This document shows, one piece after another, positions 1 through 10,441 of a stretch of 64,000 nucleotides of DNA. Numbering within the stretch: position 1 is the stretch's first letter; each line of letters starts with the position of its first letter. Source of the stretch: Hermatobates lingyangjiaoensis (taxonomy: Eukaryota; Arthropoda; Insecta; Hemiptera; Hermatobatidae); assembly GCA_026182355.1 (NCBI GenBank), contig JAPFBL010001617.1, positions 7,937,001-8,001,000 of the forward strand, in the 5' to 3' direction. The notes beneath the pieces are model-generated. The model was not told where the DNA came from and did not search any database. It worked only from the letters and a program-made list of their open reading frames with translations. Position numbers and translations under genes: made by a program.

Positions 1-124
1 AGACCGTCTCTGGACCAGTGCGCTTGGTTTCCCTTTCTTATCTCTCCTGAAGACGGTTCAAACCAAAAGTTAGAAGTTATAAGTGTGTGTTTTTAATTTA
101 TTTATGTTTCTTTATGTACATTGA
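1..124 (+). mobile_element. PLE-2 pLTR fragment, cut by window edge
   Basis: This matches the pLTR found at 846-985, 21790-21960 and 38600-38740: a GTGCGCTTGG block, a TCTCTC run, CTGAAGACGG and then the tail ending GAACTATA at a (TA)n tract. The ribozyme core is damaged: the G of the GAAA box is A (AAAA after the stem). The left end is outside the window. Confidence 0.8.
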
Positions 125-130
125 ACTATA

Positions 131-331
131 TATATATATATACTGGTGTAAAACGGCAGCAAATTGTAAGCAAACATTGTTAAAAGTAACAGCAGCTTCT
201 GCACTCACGATTTTTGAGCTGGTGGCCTCGAACTTGCGGACAATTTTTCGATCTTGTGGTTGGAGTTTCCACATTAATTGTCCAAGAGACTTCAATTCAT
301 GCAAGCTTTCGACCGTAATTACATTGGTCAT
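131..331 (-). pseudogene. PLE N-terminal coding fragment ending in (TA)n
   Basis: The minus-strand frame opens at an ATG inside the ribozyme at 301-339 and runs through ELKSLGQLMWKL and TFNNVCLQ before reaching the TA repeat. The FNNVCL block aligns with FNNICLNEGLLP in the copy at 25142-25295, placing it in the N-terminal region of the PLE polyprotein, upstream of the RT. The end is degenerate (VLHQY for LLPKY). A second ribozyme-like unit with the same flanks lies at 389-427, so the start of the element is partly duplicated. It cannot be functional as it stands, since the RT and nuclease are absent. Confidence 0.6.
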
Positions 332-339
332 CTTCAGGT
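301..339 (-). ncRNA. Hammerhead-like motif, AGCT stem III
   Basis: On the minus strand: CTGAAGA, an extra T, stem II GACC/GGTC with an 11-nt loop, GAA, palindrome AGCT, T, then stem I. The core boxes are intact. Stem I pairing is weak: one clear pair next to the cleavage site. The ATG formed by A9, the extra T and the first G of stem II starts the frame of 131-331. Confidence 0.55.
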
Positions 340-388
340 AAAATTTCGCTTAGTTTCCACATTATTTGTCCAAGAGACTTCAATTCAT

Positions 389-427
389 ACCAGATTTCGA
401 CCACAATTACTTTAGTCATCTTGAGGT
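389..427 (-). ncRNA. Degenerate second hammerhead-like motif
   Basis: This diverged tandem copy of the motif at 301-339 has CTCAAGA for CTGAAGA (G5 lost) and an altered stem III. The flanking DNA (TTCAATTCAT, GTTTCCACATTA) is shared, so the duplicated unit is about 90 bp. Confidence 0.45.
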
Positions 428-436
428 AAAATTTTG

Positions 437-516
437 CCAGACGCTCCAACTACAAGATCGAGGCCACCAGCTCAAAAATTGTGAGAACAGAAAGTAGCAA
501 AAGATTTGCTACTTTT

Positions 517-521
<5 letters not shown>
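437..521 (+). pseudogene. Inverted PLE N-terminal fragment
   Basis: The plus-strand frame reads IEATSSKIV then ATFNNIYI, matching the minus-strand peptide FEATSSKIV/VTFNN of 131-331. It runs into the (TA)n tract at the FNN codons. Together with 131-331 it forms an inverted pair whose two outer ends are the same part of the element. Confidence 0.55.

Positions 522-554
<33 letters not shown>
521..554. repeat. (TA)n at PLE end
   Basis: A pure TA tract directly follows the FNN codons of the fragment at 437-521. Confidence 0.95.
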
Positions 555-556
<2 letters not shown>

Positions 557-559
557 CTT

Positions 560-669
560 CATTCTTTCTCCTTTTATTTTCTTTCTTTCTACTCCTGAAG
601 ACGGCAAGACGCCGAAATTATCGAGATTCGTGAGTGTTCGTCCTTTTTCTTGTGTTCTCTAGCTGTAAC

Positions 670-674
<5 letters not shown>
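560..674 (+). mobile_element. pLTR fragment with hammerhead-like motif
   Basis: CTGAAGA at 595-601 is followed by an extra C, stem II GGC/GCC with loop AAGAC, GAA, ATTAT, C, and GAG that pairs with CTC just before the core. A GTGAGT splice-donor-like site lies at 630-635. The core layout matches the PLE-2 pLTRs but the flanks differ, so it is a distinct subfamily. The next base block is a (TA)n tract from about 675. Confidence 0.6.
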
Positions 675-720
<46 letters not shown>

Positions 721-724
<4 letters not shown>

Positions 725-1023
725 TAGTTCAATATAAACAAAGAAACATAGAGAAATCAAAAGAACACACTTACAGTCTCTAATTTTCGGTTTGAACCAT
801 CTTCAGGAGAGATAAGAGAGGGAAACCAAGCGCACTGGATCAGAGACGGGTCTCCAACCGTCTCTGATCCAGTGCGCTTGGTTTCCCTCTCTTATCTCTC
901 CTGAAGACGGTTCAAACCGAAAATTAGAGACTGTAAGTGTGTTCTTTTGATTTCTCTATGTTTCTTTGTTTATATTGAACTATATTTGTCCGTTTTGGAT
1001 CGTATTTCCAACGAAAAAAAGTG
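721..1023. mobile_element. Inverted pair of PLE-2 pLTRs in (TA)n
   Basis: The left arm (minus, about 724-845) and right arm (plus, 846-1022) are near-identical inverted copies meeting at GGGTCTCC. The left arm stops at GAACTATA and the right arm continues to a polyA-like GAAAAAAAGTG, each abutting a TA repeat. No coding region lies between the arms. It looks like one insertion event that copied the same RNA 3' end from both sides. Confidence 0.8.
893..932 (+). ncRNA. PLE-2 hammerhead ribozyme, AATT stem III
   Basis: TCTC (897-900), CTGAAGA (901-907), extra C (908), stem II GGTT/AACC with a 2-nt loop (909-918), GAA (919-921), palindrome AATT (922-925), A as the cleavage-site residue (926), and GAGA (927-930) pairing with TCTC. 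This is a type I hammerhead layout with minimal stem III, as described for Penelope-like elements. A GTAAGT donor-like site follows at 933-938. The extra C is not in the standard core. Activity is untested. Confidence 0.65.
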
Positions 1024-1032
1024 TATATATAT

Positions 1033-1300
1033 ATATATATTTGTGTACGATGGCAGCAGGTCTTCCCTTAAGCAAATGTTATTAAAATAAGGAGCAGCTT
1101 CTGCATTGACCAATTTCTTGTTGACACTCTCTAGTTTTTTTATGACACCAATTTCTTGTTGGTGCTATCTTTCGCTAACCTTTTTTGGAAGTCTTTCCCT
1201 AACCTTCTTTTGAAGGTACCAGAGTCTCACCGCAGAGTGATGAGAAAACTAGAGAGTGTCAACAGAAACTAGAGAGTGTCAATGCAGAAGCTGTTGCTTT
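1033..1300. pseudogene. PLE N-terminal fragments in inverted pair
   Basis: The minus frame (about 1113 to 1033) reads AEAAPYFNNICL then EDLLPSYTNI and enters the TA tract at 1024-1040. The plus side at 1277-1300 repeats VNAEAVA before an (AAT)n run. Between them are inverted arms around GTTGACACTCTCTAG (1120-1139, 1245-1262). This is the N-terminal coding end of a PLE related to PLE-1. Confidence 0.6.
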
Positions 1301-1559
1301 AATAATAATAATAATAATAATATATATATATATGATTGCATGACAAAACGATGCAAAACAAACACCAATAATTCAACATAAGTAAAGATAAAAAAAAGGA
1401 AAGACTAACATTTACAATCTCCAATTTTTGGTTTAGAGTGTCATTGGAAGAAGAAATAGTATGGATGCAGAGTCGGTTAGAATCCTTGGACTTGCCAATC
1501 ATCTCCGCATCCATAGGCTTGGAATCCGCATCCGCATCCATCCTCTTTCTCCTTCGCAT

Positions 1560-3500
1560 GACGCTTGAAAGTTAAATTTGAAATTCTAACCATTTGTCAT
1601 CCTTTATTTGCGCATCTTTATTCAACCCGAGCTATGAACATAAATAAAGAAACAGTCTACGAGGGGATAAGTTAAATTTGACTTCACATTGATATTTTGT
1701 AATAACCATGAAAAGTGTAAAGATAATTTAGTATTAAACTAATTCGTTGGTATGAGAAACTTTGTGAAGCGCATTAAAAAGCAATGTATCCTATTAAAGA
1801 AATAGTTAAACTAATTTCTTTATAATATGTACAATATTGATTGTCCAGTGTGTGTCGGCTGACGTATCAATCACCTTATTACAATGGCAGTTTACATTTT
1901 AATTTGTTTTTTTAAGTTTGTTTGTTATTTGCAGTATTTAAATAACTAATTTAAATAACTCATTTAAAACAATTAAATTTAATAATTACAGGTACTCATC
2001 CTAAACAGATTGTTTCTGATTTTTCTTTCTGAGAACCACTGAGTACCTCTATTGTTATTAAGCTAACACAAGAGTCGTAATTTAAGAATGTGAAGCAGTT
2101 CTGATTAATGTTGTCAATGTCAGTCATAGAGATTACGTTACTTATTTCATATATTACTTATGAAAGATAGTCAATATAAAGAAATATGAATAAATATAAT
2201 GGATGAAATCAAATAATCAGTCTGGGGAATGCAATATTTAAGGAAGGATTATCAGAGTCAAAGTGGAAAGGGCACCTAATGGTCAATTGAGGGAAGCAAT
2301 CTGGAAACAGTCGCCGATAAATTATCTATCATTAAGTACAGAAATATTTATAGAGGCCCATTGTCATTTTGTAGGGGTAATTCAATTAGATATGATTGCC
2401 AATTATAATATAGCTGGGAGGTGATGTGGGCAGATAAATCTGTGCAGGCTTCAGACAGGAATTAAAAGAAGCGGCGGCGCACCAGTGGGTTTTCACTTAC
2501 TAGAGGCGGTCTCAATATCTCACAGGCTGTCATCTACTGTCACGCCTGCAGCCTATCACACACCTTATTTTCAAAAACATAACGCAACCTGTCACTACAA
2601 ATTAAAAACAACCACAATTCCAACCTCTCTATTAACATAACCCATGGTTTTTTTAAAGAAATAAATAACTCATTTGAGCTGTATTAAAGTAATTAAGTCT
2701 ACTCCACAACATAGTTATTTAAGTTTTTCAACGGACAATGTACGCATTTTTTTTTCAACGATCACACCTACAACATTGCTACTTCAATAATGTTCTGGAG
2801 GCAGAACATATAGCTCATTTCTTAATTTGCACTGATTTGAATTATGATGAGTCCTTATAACGATATAATTATAAATGAATTATAATGAGTCCTCACATCA
2901 CAGGTTTGATTGATATGCAACCTAGGAGTCCTCATCATGCTAAAATTTATACATCTTTAGCGATCCACCCCGTAAGCTTTAAAAAATTAATATTAATTCA
3001 TATGAGTTTTTTTTTTAAAAAAAAATTGAAATCCATTAATGTATTGTATTGTATTTCAGTTAAATTTCAAATTAATTGGAATTTGTAAAAAAATAATGGA
3101 CAAAAAAGTTAACACATTCATATGACTAGATAAGTTGCTATTTTTCATGTGAGGTTACGAGAATTAATTCAGAAAGCAATACTTTTTTTAGTATTTACTA
3201 TTAATCGAGTACTGTCGCCCACCCGTAACTAAAATTACTGTCAAATAAGAAATAATCCAATTTATAGCCAATCAAGCAGCACAAAGTGCCAACTGGTCTA
3301 AAATGTGGCAGTTGGAAACAATTATTATCAATTAATCTGTAACTTTTAAGTGCTAAGTGCAAACGAACGAAACATAATCAATTCTTAAACTGAAATATAT
3401 TTATTTATAAGCAAATAAATAAAACGATTCTAGGAACTAAATAAAATAAATTCTCAGAATGAACACATATAAAAGACGTTACAAAAATATATGTATATAT
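1560..3500. other. AT-rich DNA, possible conserved patch
   Basis: No gene is seen. The part around 2230-2560 is GC-richer and less repetitive, with TAAT- and GATTA-type motifs and a GCGGCGGCGC run. It could be a regulatory element, but nothing in the sequence proves it. Confidence 0.3.
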
Positions 3501-3505
3501 AAAAT

Positions 3506-3705
3506 AAGATTTCACAATAAACACAAGAAATAAAAATCAACGTCCAAACGAAAGTAACAAATCAGAAAAATCACTAAGATCTTTCAACCAAACAAATGGT
3601 CTTTGTCATTTGGTATCAGTTTGGACTCTGACGAAGACCACTTGTTTTGGGTAAAAGATCTTAGTAATTTCTCTGATTTTTTACTTTGGTTTTGATGTTG
3701 ATAAG
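3506..3705. mobile_element. Diverged inverted PLE-3 pLTR pair
   Basis: The left arm (minus) carries the revcomp of AGATCTT and the tail hairpin sequence. The right arm (plus, from about 3618) has GGACT, CTGACGA, a stem, AAAA instead of GAAA, and AGATCTTAGT. Both ribozyme copies look inactive. The pair junction is at the ribozyme 5' edge, as in the other PLE-3 pairs. Confidence 0.65.
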
Positions 3706-3873
3706 CAATTTCGTAAAACGATTTGACGAATAAATAAACTAATCACATATAAGAGTACACAAAGACTCAACAGTATAATTCTACCTGATGACGTAGTCAC
3801 AATTAAGTAGTGAGATTTTGTGATCTCTTGTATGGCTTATCTTTTTGTGAACTTAGTTTATATATATATATAA

Positions 3874-3980
3874 CAAGATTTCACATAAACACGTAAAATA
3901 ACAATCAATGATCAAACCACTATATGAAATGGGGGGAAAAGACTAAGATCTTTCAACCGTCAGAGTCAAAAAACCAACTG
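3874..3980 (-). mobile_element. Solo PLE-3 pLTR fragment
   Basis: It matches the PLE-3 tail, including the hairpin GATTTCAC...CACGT(G). The stem II segment of the ribozyme is deleted: CAACCG joins directly to TCAGAGTC. Confidence 0.7.
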
Positions 3981-4069
3981 TCAGTTAAAAGACAAAATAA
4001 ATATAAACAAAAGATACGAAAGAGGAAGAAGAAATAAATACTAGAGAATAAAAAATATTTAAAAAAAAA

Positions 4070-4384
4070 CTATTTTTTAAGGTTTAGTCCAGGTGCACTC
4101 CGCGCCACGAGCAACAGATGTGTGCCTCCTCAGAGGCTCTAAGGGTCACGGTATTACGAGTATCTTTAGGGGGGATCTGACGCAGAATCTACTCACTGAA
4201 GCACTCATTAAAACGCAGACACTGGGAGTTGGCGTGGATGGCAACAGGTAAACTGGAATTGTTGTTTACGGATGCTCTATGACCGTTCATACGGAGGCTC
4301 AGCTTGTTAGAGGAGAGTCCTACGGAAGAGGATAGGATGGGGAACAGATCCTTGAGTATTTTGAATTTCTTCTTGAATTTTGAA

Positions 4385-4389
<5 letters not shown>
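4070..4389 (-). pseudogene. PLE-2 GIY-YIG nuclease C-terminal fragment
   Basis: The minus frame contains VGLSSNKLSLRMNGHR, LPVAIHANS and FNECF, then TLRASEEAHIC and, after a frameshift, ARSAPGLNL and a stop. The same blocks occur in order at 53162-53545 and 39130-39320. The nuclease would cut target DNA for target-primed reverse transcription. The YVG tyrosine is replaced (SSSVG). The upstream end abuts the TA tract at 4388, so the RT is missing. Confidence 0.8.

Positions 4390-4430
<41 letters not shown>
4388..4430. repeat. (TA)n between two PLE fragments
   Basis: A TA tract separates a PLE-2 fragment (left, minus) from a PLE-1 fragment (right, plus). Confidence 0.95.
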
Positions 4431-4431
<1 letters not shown>

Positions 4432-4499
4432 CTGATAATAAGAACATCTGCATGCCTGACAGGTTAAGTCAAAATGTATACAAATAGCTCCTAGCTGTG

Positions 4500-4815
4500 A
4501 ACCTCAATGGAGCCATGTTGTGTACCAATTTACTTGCAAAGAAGGGGACTGTGCAACCCTACTATTCCGATAGATAGGCATGACCACGACTATGCTCTCA
4601 AAACGTATCACTCTTCACCTTACTGCTGGAGCACCGAAGACACATCTGGAAAAGGAGCATCGAATGACTCTCGCTCGGAAATACTAGTAGATGGAGATTC
4701 TACATTAAATACAAATAAAAATTCACTCCAGTTACATATGCTAGAAGCTATTTACATCAAAGAGAAATATTAACAGCTAAACCTGCAAGCCAGTGATATG
4801 TCTGTAATTCCTAGG
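4500..4815 (+). pseudogene. PLE-1 GIY-YIG nuclease fragment
   Basis: In one frame: VYQFTCKEGDC, then IGMTTTMLSKRITLHLTAG and APKTH; in another: LQLHMLEAIYIKEKY and, after the stop, LNLQASDM. These match the GIY-YIG domain at 50647-50960 (SYIGSTVTTLSQRLTMHL, LQILESLCIREHKPNLN). A stop replaces the first Y of YIG, and frameshifts split the rest. Confidence 0.7.
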
Positions 4816-4952
4816 TCGAGGAACTTCAACCCTAAAATTAAGTTAATAAGGAATAAGTGATGTAGAGTTAGTTTCCCGGTCGCTAGGGGCGCTGGTGTGA
4901 CGTGGAGTTATCAACGGCTACTCTCTGTCAGAGGTAAGATCAAGCCCGAGCC

Positions 4953-5035
4953 TGACCCGACCCGAAATTCTTGAAGGGTCAGGCAATCAACAGTCATTTA
5001 TCATGTTCGTGTCGGGTAGGGCCCAGGCTAACCTT
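4953..5035. repeat. GC-rich inverted repeat
   Basis: CCGAGCCTGACCCGACCCG and, about 60 bp on, TCGGGTAGGGCCCAGGCT form imperfect arms in otherwise AT-rich DNA. They could be the ends of a small DNA transposon. No transposase or clear target duplication was seen. Confidence 0.35.
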
Positions 5036-5189
5036 TTTAATAATATATATATACACATATATTTATATATTATCTATACTAAAACGATGCACTGATATTA
5101 AACTAAGGAATATTTGTTATAAAATAAATAATTGAGATAAAACAGATAACCGAGATTTGCTTGGCTGGTGGAGAATAAATTGCAATATA

Positions 5190-5291
5190 TACCCGATATC
5201 TATATTTATCGGGACTCGGTCAGTTCTTCAGGTTCAAATTAATTTGAGTCTCGATAAATTTTAGTTTTGTATATATATATATATATATATA
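5190..5291. mobile_element. Short PLE-4 pLTR foldback plus (TA)n
   Basis: Left part TATCGGGACTCGGT and TTCTTCAGGTTCAAATTAA, right part TCTCGATAAATTTTAGTT, are the two outer ends of the PLE-4 pair at 24783-25128 with the centre missing. A TA tract follows from about 5270. Confidence 0.5.
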
Positions 5292-5437
5292 ATTCATTTC
5301 TGTTGTATTTTGAGTATTTCTCACTTCAGCCATATTTATTAGTTTTTAATTTATGATTTTTTCCTTTCATTTTTGTTTTTTCTCAAACAATAGACTTAAT
5401 GAATTTTAATAATAGTGCTGAATGAATTAATGTTTTA

Positions 5438-5530
5438 GGCCTGAAAAAGACGTAAATATACATATGTCGAAACGTTGGCAAAGAAGTTTTTCTAATATCT
5501 AGACCAAAAACTCTCAACAAATCTCAAAAA
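5438..5530 (+). mobile_element. PLE-4-like pLTR with hammerhead-like motif
   Basis: CCTGAAAAAGAC, a loop, ATGTC, then GAAACGTTGGCA. The GAA-ACGT-T layout is that of PLE-1 and PLE-4 ribozymes, but the CTGANGA box is altered to CTGAAAAA. It ends at a TA tract at about 5532. Confidence 0.45.
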
Positions 5531-5638
5531 ACATATATATATATATATATATATATAATGTATATAATTATATATAATATAGTTTATAAGTGATCAAACC
5601 ATAATATGAAATGTGCTACATTATAGTATATATAGAAA

Positions 5639-5851
5639 CAAGATTTCACATAAACACGTGAAATAACAATCAATGATCAAACCACAATATGAAATGGGAA
5701 AAAATGACTAAGAACTTTCAACCGGAACTAGCGGTCTTCGTTAGAGTCAAAAACCCAACTGACCCAGGTCAGTTGGGTTTTTGACTCTGACGAAGACCGC
5801 TTGTTACGGTTAAAGATATTAGTCATTTTTCCCATTTCATATTGTGGTTTG

Positions 5852-5854
<3 letters not shown>
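5639..5854. mobile_element. Inverted PLE-3 pLTR pair in (TA)n
   Basis: The arms meet at CCCAACTGACCCAGGTCAGTTGGG-type sequence (5745-5775). Each arm runs from the ribozyme outward; the right arm stops at GGTTTGATC against TA repeats. Both ribozyme cores are damaged: CTAACGA in the left arm, and the G before AAA lost in the right. Confidence 0.85.
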
Positions 5855-5908
<54 letters not shown>

Positions 5909-5930
5909 ATATATATATATATATATATAT
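5855..5930. repeat. Long (TA)n tract
   Basis: About 75 bp of nearly pure TA next to the right end of a PLE-3 pair. Confidence 0.95.
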
Positions 5931-7119
5931 TTACCGAGATTTAGTCCAGCGTCAAACAGTAAAACAACTTTAAGTCAACGTTTCTTCTGTATATAAAGGG
6001 TTTTAATTACACTAAACATGAAAAAATATATGGTACATTGTTTGTATGAATATACACATTATATATTTGGTATTTTTCTAAAAAAAAACTTTACAATGAT
6101 CGTTGTTTTAAAATCAAACTACAGTGCTGCACTTAGCGACAGGTTTAGGAATATTCACTATAACATAACTCACATCTATTTTCCTGATGGTAGTGGAAAT
6201 ATTGTAGTGGCTGTGATTTCTTTTATGTGTCTTCTTTTTGTGAATATAGTTTATATATATAGTTTATAAATCGCTGATTATACGGTAACACATAACTCCA
6301 CTATATCATTCACCTTATCTATAATAATTCTTAAAAGAAACATTTTGCAGGCAAATCCTTCATATTGTTTCTCAAGAGATATCTACAATGTCTATGATTT
6401 AACAACTTTGAAGCCATTGTAGGGAGGTCCTATCGGGTATATTCAAGGTATTGCAAGAATAATCATTAATATTTGATTGTGATATTGTTTTTTTCATGCA
6501 AAAAAGCCAAGAAAAAATTGAATGTGTGATGGGTGTTAGGGTATTAGTAAGCATAACCGTGTACACAAAGAGTTGTCTTTATTAAACAATTCTTAAAAAA
6601 AAAGAGAATTTACTATCAACAACAATTTCACCTTTAAAATATTATTCTACTACCTCTAAAGTGAAACATCTAATTAATATTTCTTATTATTTTCTTAACT
6701 CTAAGTAAAGGTTGATGAATATACCACTAGTAATGGTAGCATAAAGGATAACCGGCTTCGATGATTAACCTCCATGTGAGCTGGTAATCCATTTAATGGT
6801 TTCTCTCGGAGTTCTATGAACTCAGATGAAAAAGTAGCTACTGTCAAAGAGTGATGCTCATTAGGCGACCGTTTTTGGTCAATTATAAGTTTTCAACAGA
6901 GTTACATTGACTTTGTTGTTACCTGAGACAGTATATCATTAAAAAAAATCTAAAGCTTAATAATGTTACATTTGAGTAGTCTATTATTCATACGGGGCCT
7001 ATTAAGTTTTAATTTGAAAAATATTTTGTATTTTTAAAATCGTGTTGAATCAGGAATGAAGTGAATGATTTTGCTACTGCTAAAAAGAGTTAAAGTTTCT
7101 AGTCTTTATCCATTATTAA

Positions 7120-7620
7120 GATGGCGTTCTGTAATGTCCAGGAGCATTTATAACTAGCATAACGTCCGGGAACACAATATTGGGAATGATTAAAAAGGGA
7201 TTAACATACGGGCAGGAGGCAGTTAGGGGAGTGGTTGGAGGTGATTAGGAAGGGGTAGTTATCACGCAGTCGGGTCGCCACTTACTGATGGCTCGCATCT
7301 TAACATTCATACATTTTAATCTACCGATTAGGGCGTAGGCCTAATTGGCGGCCATATTGCCCCTACCGCTCCTTCCAAGTCTCCCATAGTGTATTAAATA
7401 TTAATAAGTTTGCGCAATGCGCCTCATAAAGGTCAGAGAAAGCAACGCTAAATCAATAACGTTATAATCGGCCGCTGTCTCACATGCTTGATCGTCAGGT
7501 TTACCAGCAGCACATGCTATCTCTTTCATAATCCGACCTACACGTATAAATAACATTGGCAAGTCATAAAAACCCATCCAATTAGCAATAAATGTAGCTC
7601 CCTGAATCCCCTTCATACAG
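7120..7620. other. GC-richer unique patch, possible regulatory DNA
   Basis: The composition is clearly richer than its surroundings, with TAAT-type motifs (CAATTAGG, TATTAATAAG), GCGCAATGCGC and GGCGGCCAT. A 71-codon minus frame (7401-7616) has no splice context or family match I can name. It could be a conserved non-coding element of the ARID3-like locus. Confidence 0.25.
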
Positions 7621-8944
7621 CATTAGAGACTTACAAACCTTAATATCAAACTTGATTGTTCGGATCACTTTGTTACCAACTTCTCCTTCCTTATTAAACC
7701 ATTATTAAGGCTCTTTGCAGAGACCACTAAAAACAACTTTAATCTTTTTACCACTACTATATCCCTCAAACATTATCAACGTACAAATGTCGGCAATCCA
7801 CTACGTCTCTAACTAGCAAAACCAGCTGTCTGCCTCTTATTCACACCACACAAACACTATCCAATTTAAATCTGCAAGCTTTCATTTTCTTCCAAATGTT
7901 ACTGACCATATTTAGGTGTTTCCGGTCAAGAATAATTGTTAAGGTATAATCTAAAAGATGTTAGTTTATATAAGGTTGCATTTGTTAATCCTTTTTCGAT
8001 CAGTCTAACGGGCTGGGTAGTGCTATTAATGAACCAAATCGGTAGTAGTTACGTGTTTATGAACTTTATCCGGGTAAATTTTTAAATTATATCTAGATCT
8101 AAATCTGTGAAAAATACAGTTATACATTATAACTTATATTTAGTTATAAGTGACAAAATGTATACAATACATCGATTGAATATTAAAACATTTTAAAATC
8201 AATGAATTTAATGAAAATCTGAGAATACTTAGCTAATTACAAATTTTATTCTTACATCTTTTATACCGAAATTTTTTTCTGTGATGTCATCTAAACTTTT
8301 GAAAATGGAAAACAACTGTAAAAGTGTAAAATTAGCTTTTACCATTTTTTTACAGCTATCAGTCCTGCAGGAAATTCTACCGATTAGTTTTTTTATAGCT
8401 TTTGTTCACAATCAGTTCTGATTATGTTTCATTTCATTCTAACTGCGAAATTAAGAACTTCAATAAGGGCTTTATATTTTGTTCATACGTGCGGATGCAG
8501 GATGGTAGGAACTTACAAAAAGAAATGATTTTGAAAAAAAAAATCATCATCATCTTCAAACAACATTGTATATGCCAGGTAATTACAACTTACAAAATAA
8601 CTATAAACAGAATTGTAACAAAAGTTGAAACAATTTAAAGATGTGAATTACAGTTAATAGTAACATGAATATCGTACTGCATTCCCACACAAGTTGTCTG
8701 GGCGCCGACAGTATGCGTCAATCAGAAGTACCCGACGTGTTTCTAACCTCTGCTAATATATTCAGCTGTGATCACTCATCATTGATTTATTCCCTTCTTA
8801 TTATTTCTATTTTGGAATAATTTATTAAATTTTGTTCAGTATTTAATCTATGTTATTTTTAATAGTCTGAAACTCAATTATTTAGACACTTATTTTGAAT
8901 TACTTATTTTGAATACTTATACACAAATTACGGACAAATTAGTT

Positions 8945-8985
8945 ACTTTGAAGATGAACAGCTTGTTAAACCGGTTGGACCCACA
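8945..8985 (+). ncRNA. Relic hammerhead-like motif, ACCGGT stem III
   Basis: TTGAAGATG, stem AACA/TGTT, AA, palindrome ACCGGT, T, GG. It resembles the motifs at 22235 and 47745 but the core is mutated (C3 and G12 lost). Confidence 0.35.
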
Positions 8986-9363
8986 TACCTAGGATTTACG
9001 GGATAAAACGGATTTATGTAATTGTGATTCATATTATAATAACCTCTGTTTAACTATCTTAATAAATTGAAACTTGATTATTTTTCGAAATCCGATCTCC
9101 ATTCCATTGACAACTTCAGCGATATACAGTTTTACATGTGAATAATTTAGAGTAACACTATATTAATGTTAGAAACAACTTGATAGAGTACTAAAAAAAT
9201 AATAAATATGTCTTTTGTAATGTACTGCTGTTCATAATTAGACAGCGATAATAACAAATTGTTAGATGTTAATTAAAGAAAGCTTGATGAATTATGACAT
9301 GTTTCCGTTTTTACAAACGAAGCAAAATTTCATGAGCAATACAAAAAAGTTGATCAATGTATA

Positions 9364-9561
9364 TATATATATAGCAGATATAATAATATATCGACCATTT
9401 GATAGAATAGGTGTGCTCTCTAATCGGGATTCGGTCAATTTTCTAGGATAAAAAATCAAACTCTCAGTGACAACGTTTCGGTTTTAAATAAAACCGAAAC
9501 GTTGGCACTGAGTTTGATGTTTTATCCTAGAAAATTGACCGAATCCCGATCAGAGAGCACA

Positions 9562-9564
<3 letters not shown>
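9364..9564. mobile_element. Inverted PLE-4 pLTR pair in (TA)n
   Basis: The minus arm (9390-9478) and plus arm (9482-9564) are inverted copies around CAACGTTTCGGTTTT / AAAACCGAAACGTTG. Outer ends read CTCTAATCGGGATTCGGTCA and its inverse, next to TA repeats. The junction lies inside stem II of the ribozyme-like motif, so the 5' half of the core is absent. Confidence 0.7.
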
Positions 9565-9604
<40 letters not shown>

Positions 9605-9607
<3 letters not shown>

Positions 9608-9840
9608 AAATCTAACCACAAAATTGTTTCCTGGACTATTGTCCTTTCCTCTCCTCTTATCTCCACTCTTACCACTCTTCTCTCCTACTTCTCTCAACCA
9701 TCACTATGATGTTTCTGCATCTAGTGTTTCAGTTGGGTTTTTTGACTCTGACGAAGACCACTTACTACGGTTGAAAGTTCTTCAACTTCACATAGTGGTT
9801 TCATCATTCATGGTTATTTCACATGTTTATAGTGAAATCT
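9605..9840 (+). mobile_element. PLE-3 3' UTR and pLTR
   Basis: Pyrimidine-rich UTR (TCCTGGACTATTGTCCTTTCC, CTGCATCTAGTGTTTCAGTTGGG) and ribozyme CTGACGA...GAAAG match 38150-38385, where they follow the PLE-3 nuclease frame. Stem III is AGTTCT instead of AGATCT. It ends at GTGAAATC before a TA tract. Confidence 0.75.
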
Positions 9841-9865
9841 CGTTTTATATATATATATATATACA

Positions 9866-10049
9866 CGAGTTCGAGATTAACAAAGAGCAACACACAAAGT
9901 AGGGAAACACACTTACAGACTCAAATTTTCGGATAATCCGTCTTCAGGAGAAAAGAGAATGGGAGACCAAGCACGTTGTAGACGCAACGGCAAGTAACCC
10001 TCGTAACTCGTATTGTGTCCTGTTTGGATCGTATTTCGTTTTATCAGTG

Positions 10050-10052
<3 letters not shown>
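9866..10052. mobile_element. PLE-2 pLTR, mostly minus
   Basis: The minus strand holds TTTCTC, CTGAAGA, extra C, GGATTATCC, GAA, AATT, T, GAG and a GTAAGT donor-like site. Stem I (CTC/GAG) pairs. The plus-strand tail TTTGGATCGTATTTC near 10024 is the far end of the same pLTR, so this is an inverted pair with a short right arm. Confidence 0.65.

Positions 10053-10099
<47 letters not shown>
10053..10099. repeat. (TA)n at PLE-1 end
   Basis: It abuts the LLPKY codons of the minus-strand fragment at 10100-10270. Confidence 0.95.
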
Positions 10100-10102
<3 letters not shown>

Positions 10103-10270
10103 GGGAGCAGACCTTCATTAAGGCATACACAATTAAATTGCTTACCTATTTCCTTTCTTGTGCATTTCTTGGACAGCTTTTTCAATTTTCTTATTTCTTT
10201 TTCCATTTTTAAGGTGTCAAATGAATAAGTTCGCCAAAAGAACTATTAGTAAAATTCATATATTATAAGA
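10100..10270 (-). pseudogene. PLE-1 N-terminal coding fragment
   Basis: The minus frame reads EIRKLKKLSKKCTRKEIGKQ then FNCVCLNEGLLPKY and enters the TA tract. Just upstream, in a shifted frame, NSSFGELIHLTP aligns with NKSFGELVFNLP of the 51.3-kb copy. This is the N-terminal part of a second, downstream PLE copy placed after the pLTR of the fragment at 10442-11222: the tandem arrangement typical of PLEs. One frameshift and two stops separate it from the ribozyme ATG. Confidence 0.7.
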
Positions 10271-10276
10271 ATTACA

Positions 10277-10315
10277 AACCAACGTTTCGGTCATCGTAGA
10301 CCATCTTCGGGGTTA
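10277..10315 (-). ncRNA. PLE-1 hammerhead-like ribozyme, ACGT stem III
   Basis: Minus strand: AACC, CCGAAGA (one change from CTGAAGA), extra T, stem II GGTC/GACC, GAA, palindrome ACGT, T, GGTT pairing with AACC. U4 is replaced by C, so activity is doubtful. Confidence 0.6.
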
Positions 10316-10441
10316 AAAAAGAGAAAAAAAAAGTAAATTTCTAAACTACACTTACTGAATAAAATTAAATTGACTGAAATTTCAGGATACACAAAACACA
10401 CGTAGTAACTAACATCATTCACTGAAAGGCTGCATGACGCT

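Larger units (their letters stand above)
5935..9355. other. AT-rich DNA without recognised genes
   Basis: I see no coding region I can support. Separate entries cover a GC-richer patch (7120-7620) and a hammerhead-like relic (8945-8985). Confidence 0.5.

Noticed and set aside
3781..3815. CTGATGAC followed by GTAGTCAC as another hammerhead
   Set aside because: No GAA box or closing stem III/stem I could be found downstream.
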